From positions 32,673,501 through 32,737,500 of the forward strand of contig JAZHRO010000056.1 in NCBI GenBank assembly GCA_037157565.1: a stretch of DNA of 64,000 bases, read 5' to 3'. Under the pieces are notes generated by a model. That model had not been told where the DNA came from and searched no databases. It was given only the letters and a program-made list of their open reading frames with translations. How positions within the stretch are numbered: position 1 is the stretch's first letter; every line of letters begins with the position of its first letter. The DNA is from Thalassia testudinum. Lineage: Eukaryota > Streptophyta > Magnoliopsida > Alismatales > Hydrocharitaceae. Below, piece by piece: positions 44,525-54,164 of the stretch. The position numbers and the translations under genes were made by a program.

Positions 44525-45716
44525 GGCAGTTATGTAGGAGCATTTACTAACTTAATTGGGTCAAAATGAGCTAGTTATGGCTCATGATGGTGTTCCCATC
44601 ACTACACCTCACGACGAGATTCGAGCGAGATTTTCTCGCTCATTTCTCAATCAATCAGTCCCAAATTTAAACCAGAGATTCCTTGAGGAATTCTCTTTCA
44701 ATCAAATTAGACCTAATCTTGGACCCTAAGTCTTTCCCAATCTCCCGTGCGAATGCATGGGAGATGTGTGTATCCCACATGAGCAAATTGGACGAAGCTT
44801 GAAAACTTCCTTCCATGCTTGGAACCCCTTTCCAAGGGCCTATAAAAGAACCCTGATCATGTTCCTTACCATTTTAGCTTGGTTTAGAGGTCGGATCCCC
44901 CTTCTTCCCTTCTCCCCCACCTTCATTTCCACCAACTCTAGCGAGCCCCTCCGTCTTCCTTCCTCATCTTCTCTCACAGGCCATAGCAAGTGGATCCTTC
45001 TTCCCAACTTCATCTGCATCTCGCAATACCAGCATACGTCTTCTGCCATGTCCTCTTCACCGCTCCATCACCAGAGGCTTCGTCTTCTCCATTGTCGATG
45101 TGCCAAAGTAGATGCGGATCCTATCCCCTTCGACTGTTAGAGTAGGTTAGTTAGGTTTATTTAGATCCTTAGGCTAGTTTCCCCTATTCAAAAATCCAAA
45201 AACAAACTCTGACACCATCGCACACCATCCTTTTCCTTCGCTCCGGCCGAACCTCCGACGAGGTCCTCCGCATGCTACACACCTCAAAAAGCCTCGCCGA
45301 TGCTCCCAAAAGCTCTGCCGCATTACACTCATCAAAAGCCCTCTCTTATTCCATCTTTTTGACCACCCAAGATCCCCACCAAACTCACCTACCTCCGCAG
45401 ACCTTCTTCGAGGTTGTCCGGCCACTACACATCTAGCCTCACCACATAACTACCGCCACGCACTCCTCATCCACCAGTGATACTCCTGAGCTTCTTTAAT
45501 TGGGTCAAGAGGCTATTTTCAAGCTTTTCAGGTTGTCAACATCGCGTCACCACTACTAACCTCCTGCTCGACCTTGGGTGCCATGTTCTAGTAGCGTGCT
45601 TCATCAGCAGCATCCCCAGGTCACGCAAAATCTCTCCAGGACCATCTCCAAGGCCTCAATTGAAGACCCTATCCTCAGTAGCTGCCCCAATTAGCAAAGG
45701 ATCCACTTGCAGCTGC
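44525..45716 (+). repeat. LTR-like promoter repeat G-right
   Basis: Plus-strand relative of G-left (10180-11260). Hairpins at 44566-44585, 44623-44641, 44740-44765 and 44818-44836, TATAAAA at 44841, then a C-rich transcript-like region whose phrases match G-left in order up to about 45716. The open frames inside (for example 44757-45140) do not correspond between the two copies, so no protein is supported. Confidence 0.55.
44841..44847 (+). promoter_or_regulatory. TATA box of G-right
   Basis: CCTATAAAAGAACC four bases after a 7-bp hairpin (CTTGGAA/TTCCAAG). Confidence 0.6.
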
Positions 45717-46008
45717 ACACGAGAAGAGGCCCGTGAGAATAATCCCACATTGTGGAAATACAAGTGACCGCCTACGCATAAGATGATTTTGTGTCTAAAG
45801 TTGTTTGCCTCAGACACTTGGGGGTGAGGTCCCCACTCACCCTTCACTGACCTGACCTGACTAACCTTACTTCTCGACTACAACACTCATGCACGCAACC
45901 CGTATAACCGATTAATTGGATATCTAAAAGAAGAGGAAGACAGAGAAAGAAAGAAAGAGAGAGAGGGAGGGGTAAGGGAGGGTTTTGCTCTGAAGAAAGG
46001 AGGGATTT
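45717..46008. other. Short unassigned stretch with AG-repeat, no gene seen
   Basis: Includes a purine GAAAGAAAGAGAGAG-type run at 45938-45970. No homology to other parts of the window noticed. Confidence 0.4.
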
Positions 46009-46026
46009 CCCCTGGCAATGGTGCGA
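46009..46026 (-). other. PBS-like sequence outside the F 3' LTR
   Basis: Minus strand TCGCACCATTGCCAGGGG, three bases beyond the LTR end at 46030. It resembles F's real PBS (54145-54161), although a 3' LTR should be followed by host DNA. Confidence 0.55.
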
Positions 46027-46029
46027 AAA

Positions 46030-47602
46030 TGATCACACGTGTTTCACGAGTTTGAAATCAGGGTTACAAGTAACCCGTTGTTGTAGTTGCAAAACGTGTG
46101 GTCAAATAAAATTTATACAGAAACTCAAAAGTGAGTCCCAGGTCGAACACGGGAAGGCTAATGTTTGGTCTTATAAAAATCTGCATTTCACTTTTTATTT
46201 GTTTATTTTGTATTTATCTTTTCTAATTTTTTTGGTATTTTTAGCAAGCAAGAGATTCGGTCGATGAAAACTTTATCTACTTGCAAAAATAAGAGAGAGG
46301 GAGAATAAGAGAGAGAGAAACAATCATCTATTCATGACGAATTGTTTGTTACACTATGAAAGTGGAAAATCTACACTACGGAAGCGTAAAAAGATAGAAT
46401 GAGGTGAGAGAAATCCCCCTTGATGGTTGCTTGGAGGACGACTCACTCTGACGTTGCCTGGAGGAAGGTGGTGAGGAGCGAGATGAAGGAGGATGGAGCC
46501 GGAGGACGAAGGATGGGGCAGGATGGCGTCGCAGTGAGGATCTTCTTCCCAAAGGGCGGTGAGTGGACGGCCACGAGATGCTCCACAAATAGGGATAAGG
46601 GGAGGGAAAACTATTTGATTTTACACTCTAGAGGAGCATCCTGGGCTTAGGACAAGCTCTCTAGAGCCTTGGAGGCGGTGAGAGGAAGAAAGGAAGAGAT
46701 GGTTTGAAATGGTGGTGGGTAGGTCCTTTTATAGTGGAGGAAGAACAAATTCGCATCTGGGTCATTACTGACATCCATAAAAGTCGCTGCAGCTGTTACT
46801 GAAGATCCGCCCTTCAATTCCTCTTTCTGGCACGTGCAGACCACTAGTGATAGTTGCAAGCATCATTAAAGGCCCACGTCGCTGAAGATCTACACCCACC
46901 CTGCTGGCACCCGCTCCGCTGGTGCGTGCATCGCACGCTGCATGCTTCACACGCCCGTGCTCACCGCGCCTTGCACGCACTCATGTTGGCATGCACTATG
47001 CTACTGCTGGCTCCGCTGCGGCTATGCGTGGTGTGCGGCTGCGACTACGGTTGTGGCTATGCGCGATGCGCTGCCCGCAACTGTGGCTGTGCATGTGCGC
47101 CACTACTGGCCAGCGTTGGGCAGCCTGGATGGTACCACGTGGCTCCATTTGGGCTATCCATTCTTCTTTCTTTTGTAGAGGGTGCCACGGTGCTTAGATC
47201 GAGATGATTCCTATGCTGCTGGACTGCGATCGTCGCTCTGGATCCATCCGTACGATCGGATTTTCTATCCAAAACCTGTATGGATGTCTCATTGCCTCCT
47301 AGCTATTGATCTTCCTTGGACTTCGTATGATTCTACGATTCTCTGATTTAGACGATTTTAGAGGCGTTAGACTCCGATCGTCGTCCTAATCAGATCCGTA
47401 CGATCCAATCATCCATCCAAGGCCCTGGAATAAGTCTTCTTCTCTCCTGACCATAAAAAGGACCTAATTAACCTAAAATATATACAACTACTCTAAATGC
47501 AGAATGATGCATGCTATGCAATATTTATAACATGAAATGCAAATCTACGCCTAAGAACATGCATGAATAGGCATTTTAACCTAAATAGATGTGTCTATAT
47601 CA
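46030..47602 (-). repeat. 3' LTR of element F
   Basis: Starts TGATATAGA at 47602 with a 5-bp-arm hairpin (ATAGA-CACA-TCTAT). TATAAAA at 46727-46733 on the minus strand. Confidence 0.9.
46727..46733 (-). promoter_or_regulatory. TATA box, F 3' LTR
   Basis: Minus strand CTATAAAAGGACC. The matching position of the 5' LTR (about 54847-54853) reads CTCTGAAAGGACC, so the promoter there is mutated. Confidence 0.65.
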
Positions 47603-47637
47603 TACCCCCATGCCTATCTTCTGCTAGTCCCTAACAA
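47603..47637 (-). other. Terminal polypurine tract and hairpin of element F
   Basis: Minus strand GGCATGGGGGTA up to the LTR; TGTTAG-GGA-CTAGCA upstream with one mismatch in the stem. Confidence 0.8.
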
Positions 47638-48840
47638 AATTAAACTACATGCTATGTATAAAAGTAGAATTAGGATTAGATCACTTAGGCCTAAGTTGTT
47701 TATTAACAATAGAAAATTTCAACTAAGGTCCTAAACTACGAAGACTCAACAATACCTGGGTGTCTGCTAGACTGCAGACCGCCCAAGTCCTCGCCTTATT
47801 TGAAAAGGGAAGATACATTTTTTTATTTTTCTTCTTTTCTAATTTTTTTGTACTTTTGGAGTTTGAGAGTTTCGGGATAACCTTTTAAGGCTACCCAACC
47901 TGCCCAAGACTCGAAAAGGACTCTAAGTGCTAAGCATCTTGTGAAAATAGTGAAAGACTCACTAGGTGGATGTTAAAACATACTTCAGGTTTCCACGACC
48001 CTAGGTGACCTTGCCTAGAGGTTTATCTTTTCGATCAGTAGCTTTCTCCCTACTTTTATTTATGGGGTCAACACAAGGGCGAACCCAGTGTATATCTCCC
48101 TTGTTTATTCTACTTCCCCGCTTCTTCCCTGTGTTTTGGGAATTATTGTGCATTTTTTTTGTGAGCTGGGTTCTAGACAACTGGCCAATGGGCTGTTACC
48201 CACGGCAACTTGCTAGCCATACTCATGCGGTGAAGGTGGTTTTCTTTATTTTTTATTTTTTTCTCCTTTTTCTATTTTTTTTCTTTTTCTTTTTGTTTAT
48301 TTTTTTTTCTTTAAGTAGGTGGCTTCCCTGATCTAAGATTTACCTAAAGGCAGTACAATGAAATTGTCTTATGACTAGGCTCTAAACAACCGACCGATGA
48401 GCTGTTACCACCGACAACTTGCCAGCCATACCACCCTAGATAGTTCATTAGCTACCCAATTTCTGAAGAAACCACCAAAAAGTGAGTCAATGCAAAAAAA
48501 AAGTGTGTAGATGCTTACGCTTAAAGTCCCCCCAAATCCGAGGGTGGGTTGATAAGTCGCATACTTATCATCCCAATTTGTTTACCAACTTAAAATGAAT
48601 TTTAATTGGCAAGGACTTGAGACTAAGTCCACATTCTAGTGGACACCTGGGCTAATTAAGCCCGAAGACCTGAAGAGTCTAAGTGTTTAGGTCCTCTCGT
48701 ATCATTTCCTAAAGTTAATAACTTCGAAATGCCTAAGTTCTCTTCTCTTAATTCTTCTTTTTTTTATCTTTTTGAATTTTCAATTTTTTTTAAAGAAACT
48801 AAAAGAAATTCTACGGAGTTAACAAAATGATTTTAGGGTT
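47638..48840 (-). other. 3' noncoding region of element F
   Basis: Inverted counterpart of A's 41575-42782. Two ~57-bp repeats (48165-48231 and 48375-48431) flank a pyrimidine tract (48236-48315). No gene. Confidence 0.65.
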
Positions 48841-48844
48841 AAGT

Positions 48845-49000
48845 ATCCACCGCCCATGCCTAAATGATGCAATGTCCTCATTGTAAAAATAAAGACATGA
48901 AAAGGGCCAAGTAAACAGAATATCACCTAAGTGTCGTGAAAATCTGATCAGCTCCGTAGAGAACGTGAAATATAAACACGTGCTAAATTTAATGCCTTCA
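48845..49000 (-). other. Post-ORF module with internal polypurine-like tract, element F
   Basis: Minus strand ATGAGGACATTGCATCA then TTTAGGCATGGGCGG. Upstream is an AAGGCATTAAATTTAGCA phrase as in alpha. Confidence 0.65.
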
Positions 49001-49189
49001 GCTAGGCATAAAATACATACAAGGAAGAAATTGAGAATTCACAAGTGTAGGTCAGAATCAAAATAAAAATATTGATTCTTAGACTTGCCAACAGAAGATG
49101 TCCACAGATGTGGACCAGATTATGATGTAGACCCATGCCCCAGGGTCGAGTGATTCTCAGGTTCTAGATGAAAATCACCCAGAACCGAA

Positions 49190-50018
49190 GGTTGTTGTGT
49201 TTGCAGGGCCGAGCCTTTGGTTTAGTGGTGTGCAACCCAAGACAAAAGTGTCAGACAATGGGTAAAGATGGTTCAATAGGTGCAGTTGTCCACTTAACAT
49301 CTAGCTCAAAAAAATAATCAGTTATTTTGAGCTTGAGTTGCACATGAAAGATATCGTAAGGGTCCTAGTAGATAGTAGGTGGTTTCAGGTCAATAGGAAC
49401 CCTTAGATCTAAACTTGTTTTTCCCTCAAAATTAACCTCCCAAATTTTCATTTCAACATTCCTATCCTCCAACATCAAGTGCTCAGGTTCTGGGACCTCT
49501 ACCATACCATTCACCCCATAAGATTTACCTAAGTCCAGAAATCGTGGCTAACTCAGAATTTACTTGGGTACAATGATTTCCAAATCAAAATCAATCCCTT
49601 TGGGGTGTGGTTAAGGAATGGGGCTATTGAATGAATCTTCTAGTAAATGAGGATTCGAATCCTCTAAGTTTGCCCCAACCGAATCCAAATCTTCAATAAT
49701 TGGGCTATCAAAAGGTTCTTCAGATTCCTCAAGCCCAATTGTCTCACTAAAATCATCTTCCTTATGCTCAAGTGAGACTTCACTAAGAGATTCTTCACCC
49801 TCAGAATCAAAGAATCCATGATCCTCATTTATATATGTCTCAAAATAAATTGTCATTTCCTGGTTCAAAGAGACATATTTTTCCTTTCTCCCTGGCTTGG
49901 GGATCTCGGGTGAATCAATCGGTTCATCCTCAATGGGTTGCTCTAGCCCAACTTGGTCATCCCTAGTTTCAAGAAATGCATACCCCCCCATAGGAGCCTG
50001 AGTAAGTTCAGACATTGG
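49190..50018 (-). pseudogene. Acidic ORF of element F, downstream part
   Basis: Joins in frame to 52210-52387 when solo LTR I and one duplication copy are removed (...SGE | PMSEL...). The first 134 codons after the joint are open to the stop at 49611. They are extremely rich in Glu, Asp and Ser (phrases such as GEESLSEVSLEHKEDD). After the stop, the same frame reads on to about 49200 with a VEVPEPEHLMLEDRNVEMKI-like stretch and further stops. No membrane segment, metal site or enzyme motif is seen. As in alpha, the ORF occupies the place of gag-pol. I do not recognise the protein; alpha's ORF is similar in composition but not clearly in sequence. Confidence 0.55.
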
Positions 50019-50477
50019 CTCTCTGATTGCGCAGCAATCATAGATCTTAATTGACCTAAATTAGGCTAGGACTTAGCATAAGTTAGGGTAATTCATGCAT
50101 GCATAAGCATTACTAGCACCTTTACAGCTTTCTTTTAGCTATGCATAAAATAATGCTATAATGTACTAATTAGGTGCATTATGTCAATTGTAGGTAATAA
50201 GCTGATCAGAAGCTAAATCTGAAGCTGGATCTAAAGCTAGATATGAAGAATAAAGAATAAGTGGTGTTGCAGCAGAGCTAGAGTGGAAGACCTAGATTAG
50301 TTGTAGTAGATAATAATGTAAGGGAGTTAAGATATGCTATTCTATTAAGTAGAAATAAAGCAATAAATTATGAACTTAGGTGCATCCTAGCCTTAGGACA
50401 ACCTAGAAGCCTTATCAAGCTTTAGCCACCCTTAGATTAGGTCATCGCACCCTAGGAAACCCTAAAACCCTAATTCT

Positions 50478-50711
50478 AGACGTCCAGATGAGTTATAGGA
50501 CGTCCAGAGCCCTTAGCCAACTCCCGCACACCTTAAACCCACTTCTGCAGTGTTATTGGACGTCCAGACACTTGGTCAGATGTCCAATTTCTGCAGAATA
50601 GCCAATATAGAACCTAGAATCCCTCCTAACTCTGATTGGACGTCCAGACAACAAGTTTAGACTTCTGATTTTTAACTATAAGACATCTGACACTATTATT
50701 GGACGTCTAGA
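50478..50711 (+). repeat. GGACGTCC-type dispersed repeat in LTR I
   Basis: TTGGACGTCCAGAC-like units at about 50478, 50498, 50556, 50577 (inverted), 50635 and 50696. Each holds the palindrome GGACGTCC or a one-base variant. Confidence 0.75.
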
Positions 50712-50841
50712 ACTGCCCTCCAGACCCTGTTTTGAGATTTAAGCCTTGATCTTGGATCTCTAGGTCCCTAAACCCAATTCCAACCCTATAGGAACCTAAA
50801 TTAAGGTGCCATAACCCTAGTACATCACCTCTAGACCTCCC

Positions 50842-51399
50842 TAAGGACCTAATTAGGTCCTTACTAAACCAATTGACTTGAATCTTAGTCAATTCCATCA
50901 GCCTATTCAATTGGACTCATTGAGTCCAATTGAGCCCTGATCTCAGCATACATTATCCAATTGGACCTAGTGAGAGTCCAATTGACCTAGACCTAACTTA
51001 ATTGAGTTATTTTACTCTCAATTAAGTTTTCACACACCCAATTAAACTTGTATTAAGTTTAATTGCACTTTACCTTAGTGAATTAGGGTTTACAACCCTA
51101 ATTTGAGACCTACCTTGTCCTAAACCCACTAGAACCTAACCTAATCAACCTAGCCACCTAAGTTTCAACCCACACACACCCACACACACCATCCACATGA
51201 AAATAACTAGCCTAGAGTTCTCTAGAACTCTCTACCATGTGTTGTTGCCTTGGTTGCTAAAATTAGCAACCAAGAGCCATTCAATTTTTAGATCCACATT
51301 TAGTGGATTTAAAAACCACCATCCATCCTCTCTCTCTCTCACTCTCCCACGAGCTCCCACCATAAGCCTCTCTAGAGAATTCCATAATTCTCTAGAGAG
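50842..51399. repeat. Array of eleven inverted repeats upstream of the LTR I TATA box
   Basis: Arm length/loop: 50842-50863 (22-bp perfect palindrome), 50871-50894 (8/8), 50907-50933 (12/3), 50958-50984 (9/9), 50995-51028 (12/10), 51039-51065 (11/5), 51081-51103 (10/3), 51214-51231 (8/2), 51249-51274 (12/2), 51285-51315 (12 of 13 paired/5) and 51368-51399 (14/4). Arm sequences mostly differ from hairpin to hairpin while the pairing within each is perfect or nearly so. Confidence 0.9.
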
Positions 51400-51412
51400 C
51401 TTCCCTTAGGTC

Positions 51413-51419
51413 TATAAAA
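51413..51419 (+). promoter_or_regulatory. TATA box of LTR I
   Basis: TCTATAAAAAGACC, 13 bases after the last hairpin of the array. Confidence 0.7.
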
Positions 51420-52209
51420 AGACCTAATGGGTGGCCATTTGCACCCATTCACTCTTGGCTTCCATTTATCTTAGCAACAATCCACCTCCACTCCACCTTC
51501 ACGAGTTGTTTCACCATGGCCACCACCATCTCCATGCCAAGATGTTGGATCACCTCCTCAGCCTCTCTCCAAGGGCTGACCTAAGCACCATTGGCCGCCC
51601 CTCCTCATCTCAACCAAATCAAAGGCAATCGGAGCCACCTCTGAATGCCCTTATTTCTGGTAAACTAGATTATAGTTCTTCATAGTTTTACTGCTTTATT
51701 TTCTGCTTAATAGTGTAGCTCTAAATTGTCCCCCAATGATGCATGCATAATCCCCCTTAGATTCATGTATGCAATCATTTCCTGCTAGCTAGATTTGTAT
51801 TTCCAAGCATTCCTCTATAAGCTTTCCATGAGCTTAATGATGTAGCCACCATCATGAATTGAATGAATGAAGATCTTTTTTTCTATACATATATCTATGT
51901 GTGAAAATCACCATGAGCTTATTGCAATATATTTTGTGTGATTGAAGTTGCCTGCTTTTAATTACTATCCTTTGGCAACTAGCATGTCTACATCAATACG
52001 TAAATCACCATAAACTGACATGAGATTTTAAGCAAGTAGAGCGAAAGAGATCAATTTCAAATTTACATTTCCATAAATGCCTCCCAAAGACGAATGACCG
52101 GGACTCCAAGTTTCATTATCTTTGTAAATATTTTTGTTTGATCGTATTGCATACTATACTACAACGCCTTTTCTTATAAAGCATGCGCTATACTGTTCCC
52201 AACACTCTC

Positions 52210-52910
52210 CGGAAGAGGGTTCACCTTGAGAATCATCCCAAGACTTGACTAGGGCAACCACAAATTTCATCCTTAACCTCGACAATTTCCCAAGAAGAAA
52301 CTCCCCCAGTTCCCTATCCCTAACACTTTGGAGCAAATCCAATAAAGAGCTATTAAGTTCATCAATCACTTTGATCATAGGCTCCAATGCTTTAGTGCAT
52401 GGTGTTGGCTAAGCTTCTATAGATTATAGTGTTCCTCAAATTAGCCAACACTCTATCCTGGATCTGGTTCACCTGAACTGACTGGTTCAGTTCAGGGTTG
52501 GGTGGGTTCGGGTTAAATCTAGGTGAGTCAAGATGTCGAGGTTCTCAGGTCCCTCTCCGAAAGTAGGCCATTCTAGGTTATTTAAAGGATGGTGGCAACC
52601 TATATTCAATGGAATACTAGAGAGTGTAGGTGTTATAATCATTATATCCTTCTTGATTATAGATCGGGTTGGTTTGGTCATCAAAGGATCGAGATCCATA
52701 ATCATTGTAGCTTTGGGAAGGATAATAATCATAGTCTTGTTGTCTAGGGTTAAGCCCTAGACAATGAGGTTCGTATTCATATCCCTAATCAAAGTCATCT
52801 TGGCTAGTGGATGGGTAATTATAAGTCAAGTCGGAATAGTAATCATCTTGCGGATAAGTGGTGGTAGGAGGATAGGATGGGAAATGTGTGTAAGAAGTGG
52901 AAGGATACAT
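52210..52910 (-). pseudogene. Tyr/Asp-rich ORF of element F, upstream part
   Basis: The likely start is the Met at 52910, right after the leader. The first ~105 codons are rich in Tyr, Pro, Asp, Gln and Asn (phrases such as PQDDYYSDL and DYDYYPSQSYNDYG), a prion-like composition. Stops occur near 52787 and 52607 and a frame change near 52400. Then a 60-codon helical, Leu/Lys/Arg-rich segment (52387-52210) continues in frame into the acidic part beyond solo LTR I. It occupies the position of gag but shows no capsid, LRSGK or zinc-knuckle motif. Function unknown. Confidence 0.5.
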
Positions 52911-54144
52911 GGTAGAATAGGAGGGAAAATAGAAGAGAGAGGTTCCCTACAGTACAATCAACCAAACATGTCCTTTTGTAGGTAGCCTAAAGACCTATAG
53001 ACTCCTAGGACCCGTCTTGAGATTATAAACGATTTAGTCTACTTTTATCCGGTCAATCCAACCAGTTAGAAGGAGGGACTGGGGAGAAGGTTCTTCCTTT
53101 GGCTTGCGCCTCTGGTTCCTAGTGTACCCCCCACCTGTGGTTGTTTGACGCTACTCCCCTAGCTAGACATCAGATGGACCAGCAGAAGCAGATTAATCAA
53201 AAAAAATCTCAGTCTGAGCCCCGAAGAGCGAATCAATCCTTAAGGCCAATGTCTACTTAGTTTTAATTAGGCTTGGGATGATTGTGCTCTTGGAATGTGA
53301 TGGGCCCTTTAGATGGGTTGTGCCCTTAATGATTAGTTAAAATGTGTGTGTGTGCACAACCAGGGTTTTCAAACAAGGTTATTTAATGATGTGTCTTTTA
53401 GGGTTCAACCTTATTTAGTAGCTTTTAGGGTTTAATCTTTAGGTTAGTTCAATCAAGGTTTAGTGGAACACTCCAAGTTTTGCAAGCACTGGTAATGATA
53501 TATTCCTTTAAAAATTAGAGAAAAAATGTGGAGTGCCTGGTTCAGCCCTAATAATCAACCCTAAGTGGCAAGCTACTTGATGAATCACTTTTATTTTGAG
53601 TGGTGCAGCCCAAACAGTTCAAGCAATTGGCCTATTACACCACTTAGTTAAGGCACACAGAAATGTTTGACCTATTCAGATTTCTACTCACATATTTGTG
53701 TGTTGAGTTAAATGTACTAGGTCCACAGGTCAAATTTCGGTTAAGTGGTAGAATCGATGTGATTGTGCGCCTTAGGGTGAGAAGTTGTGGGTGTTAAGTG
53801 TGTAGCTTTCAGAAAATCCCACAAGAGAAGAGTTTTTTTTTTTTTTTATATATGCGGGGGTGAAATAAGTGGAGGTGGAAAACAAACAACCAAATCTATC
53901 CTAGGGTTTATAAAAAGAACCTAAGTTGATTTGGGTTTGAGTTATTAGTGTGGTGAAATGAACTAGTGGGTAGGGGTGGTGAGGATAAACTTACAAAACC
54001 TTCATCTGCACTTTTCTCTGATCTAACTACTTTGACCCGCCTCGGATGAGTACCTGCAATCAAAGTAAGATCAAATAAAAAGTGACATAAAAGTTAGGTA
54101 AGGCAAAAAAACATGGAGAAAAAAAAAACCAAAGAGCATTGCCT
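52911..54144 (-). other. Leader of element F
   Basis: Noncoding. The minus strand has a pyrimidine tract ending GATTGCAGG (54055-54064) about 80 nt after the PBS. The conserved box 53054-53156 (GCGTCAAACAACC ... GAACCAGAGGCGCAAGCC) is nearly the same as in A. A long T-run lies at 53827-53847 on the plus strand. Confidence 0.7.
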
Positions 54145-54161
54145 CCCCGGCAATGGCGCCA
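54145..54161 (-). other. Primer-binding site of element F (tRNA-Asp)
   Basis: Minus strand TGGCGCCATTGCCGGGG, one mismatch to the tRNA-Asp complement, three bases inside the 5' LTR. Confidence 0.9.
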
Positions 54162-54164
54162 AAA

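Larger units (their letters stand above)
50024..52204 (+). mobile_element. Solo LTR I inserted in the F ORF
   Basis: Starts TGATTGCGCAGCAATCA (7-bp hairpin) and ends GTTCCCAACA. It is flanked by perfect duplications CTCTC (50019-50023 and 52205-52209), and the F reading frame is restored by its removal. Plus orientation is shown by TATAAAA at 51413. It contains GGACGTCC repeats (50478-50711), an array of eleven inverted repeats (50842-51399) and a transcribed-type C/T-rich part. No internal region or PBS, so it is a solo LTR left by LTR-LTR recombination. Confidence 0.88.

Noticed and set aside
44757..45767. A host gene with Pro/Ser-rich exons downstream of the TATA box at 44841
   Set aside because: The G-left copy has the same layout without matching open frames. 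The sequence behaves as a repeat promoter region.
46854..47207. Three overlapping Ala/Cys/His-rich frames
   Set aside because: Inside the F 3' LTR, open in three frames together and broken in the other LTR. Not a gene.
50842..51399. A CRISPR-like array
   Set aside because: The inverted repeats differ in sequence and there are no direct repeats with equal spacers. The context is a plant LTR.
50026..52150. Target-site duplication ATTGC for insertion I, with termini GC...GT
   Set aside because: It restores an apparent frame by chance. The alternative CTCTC duplication gives TG...CA termini, the TGAT start seen in the other LTRs and an even better restored frame.
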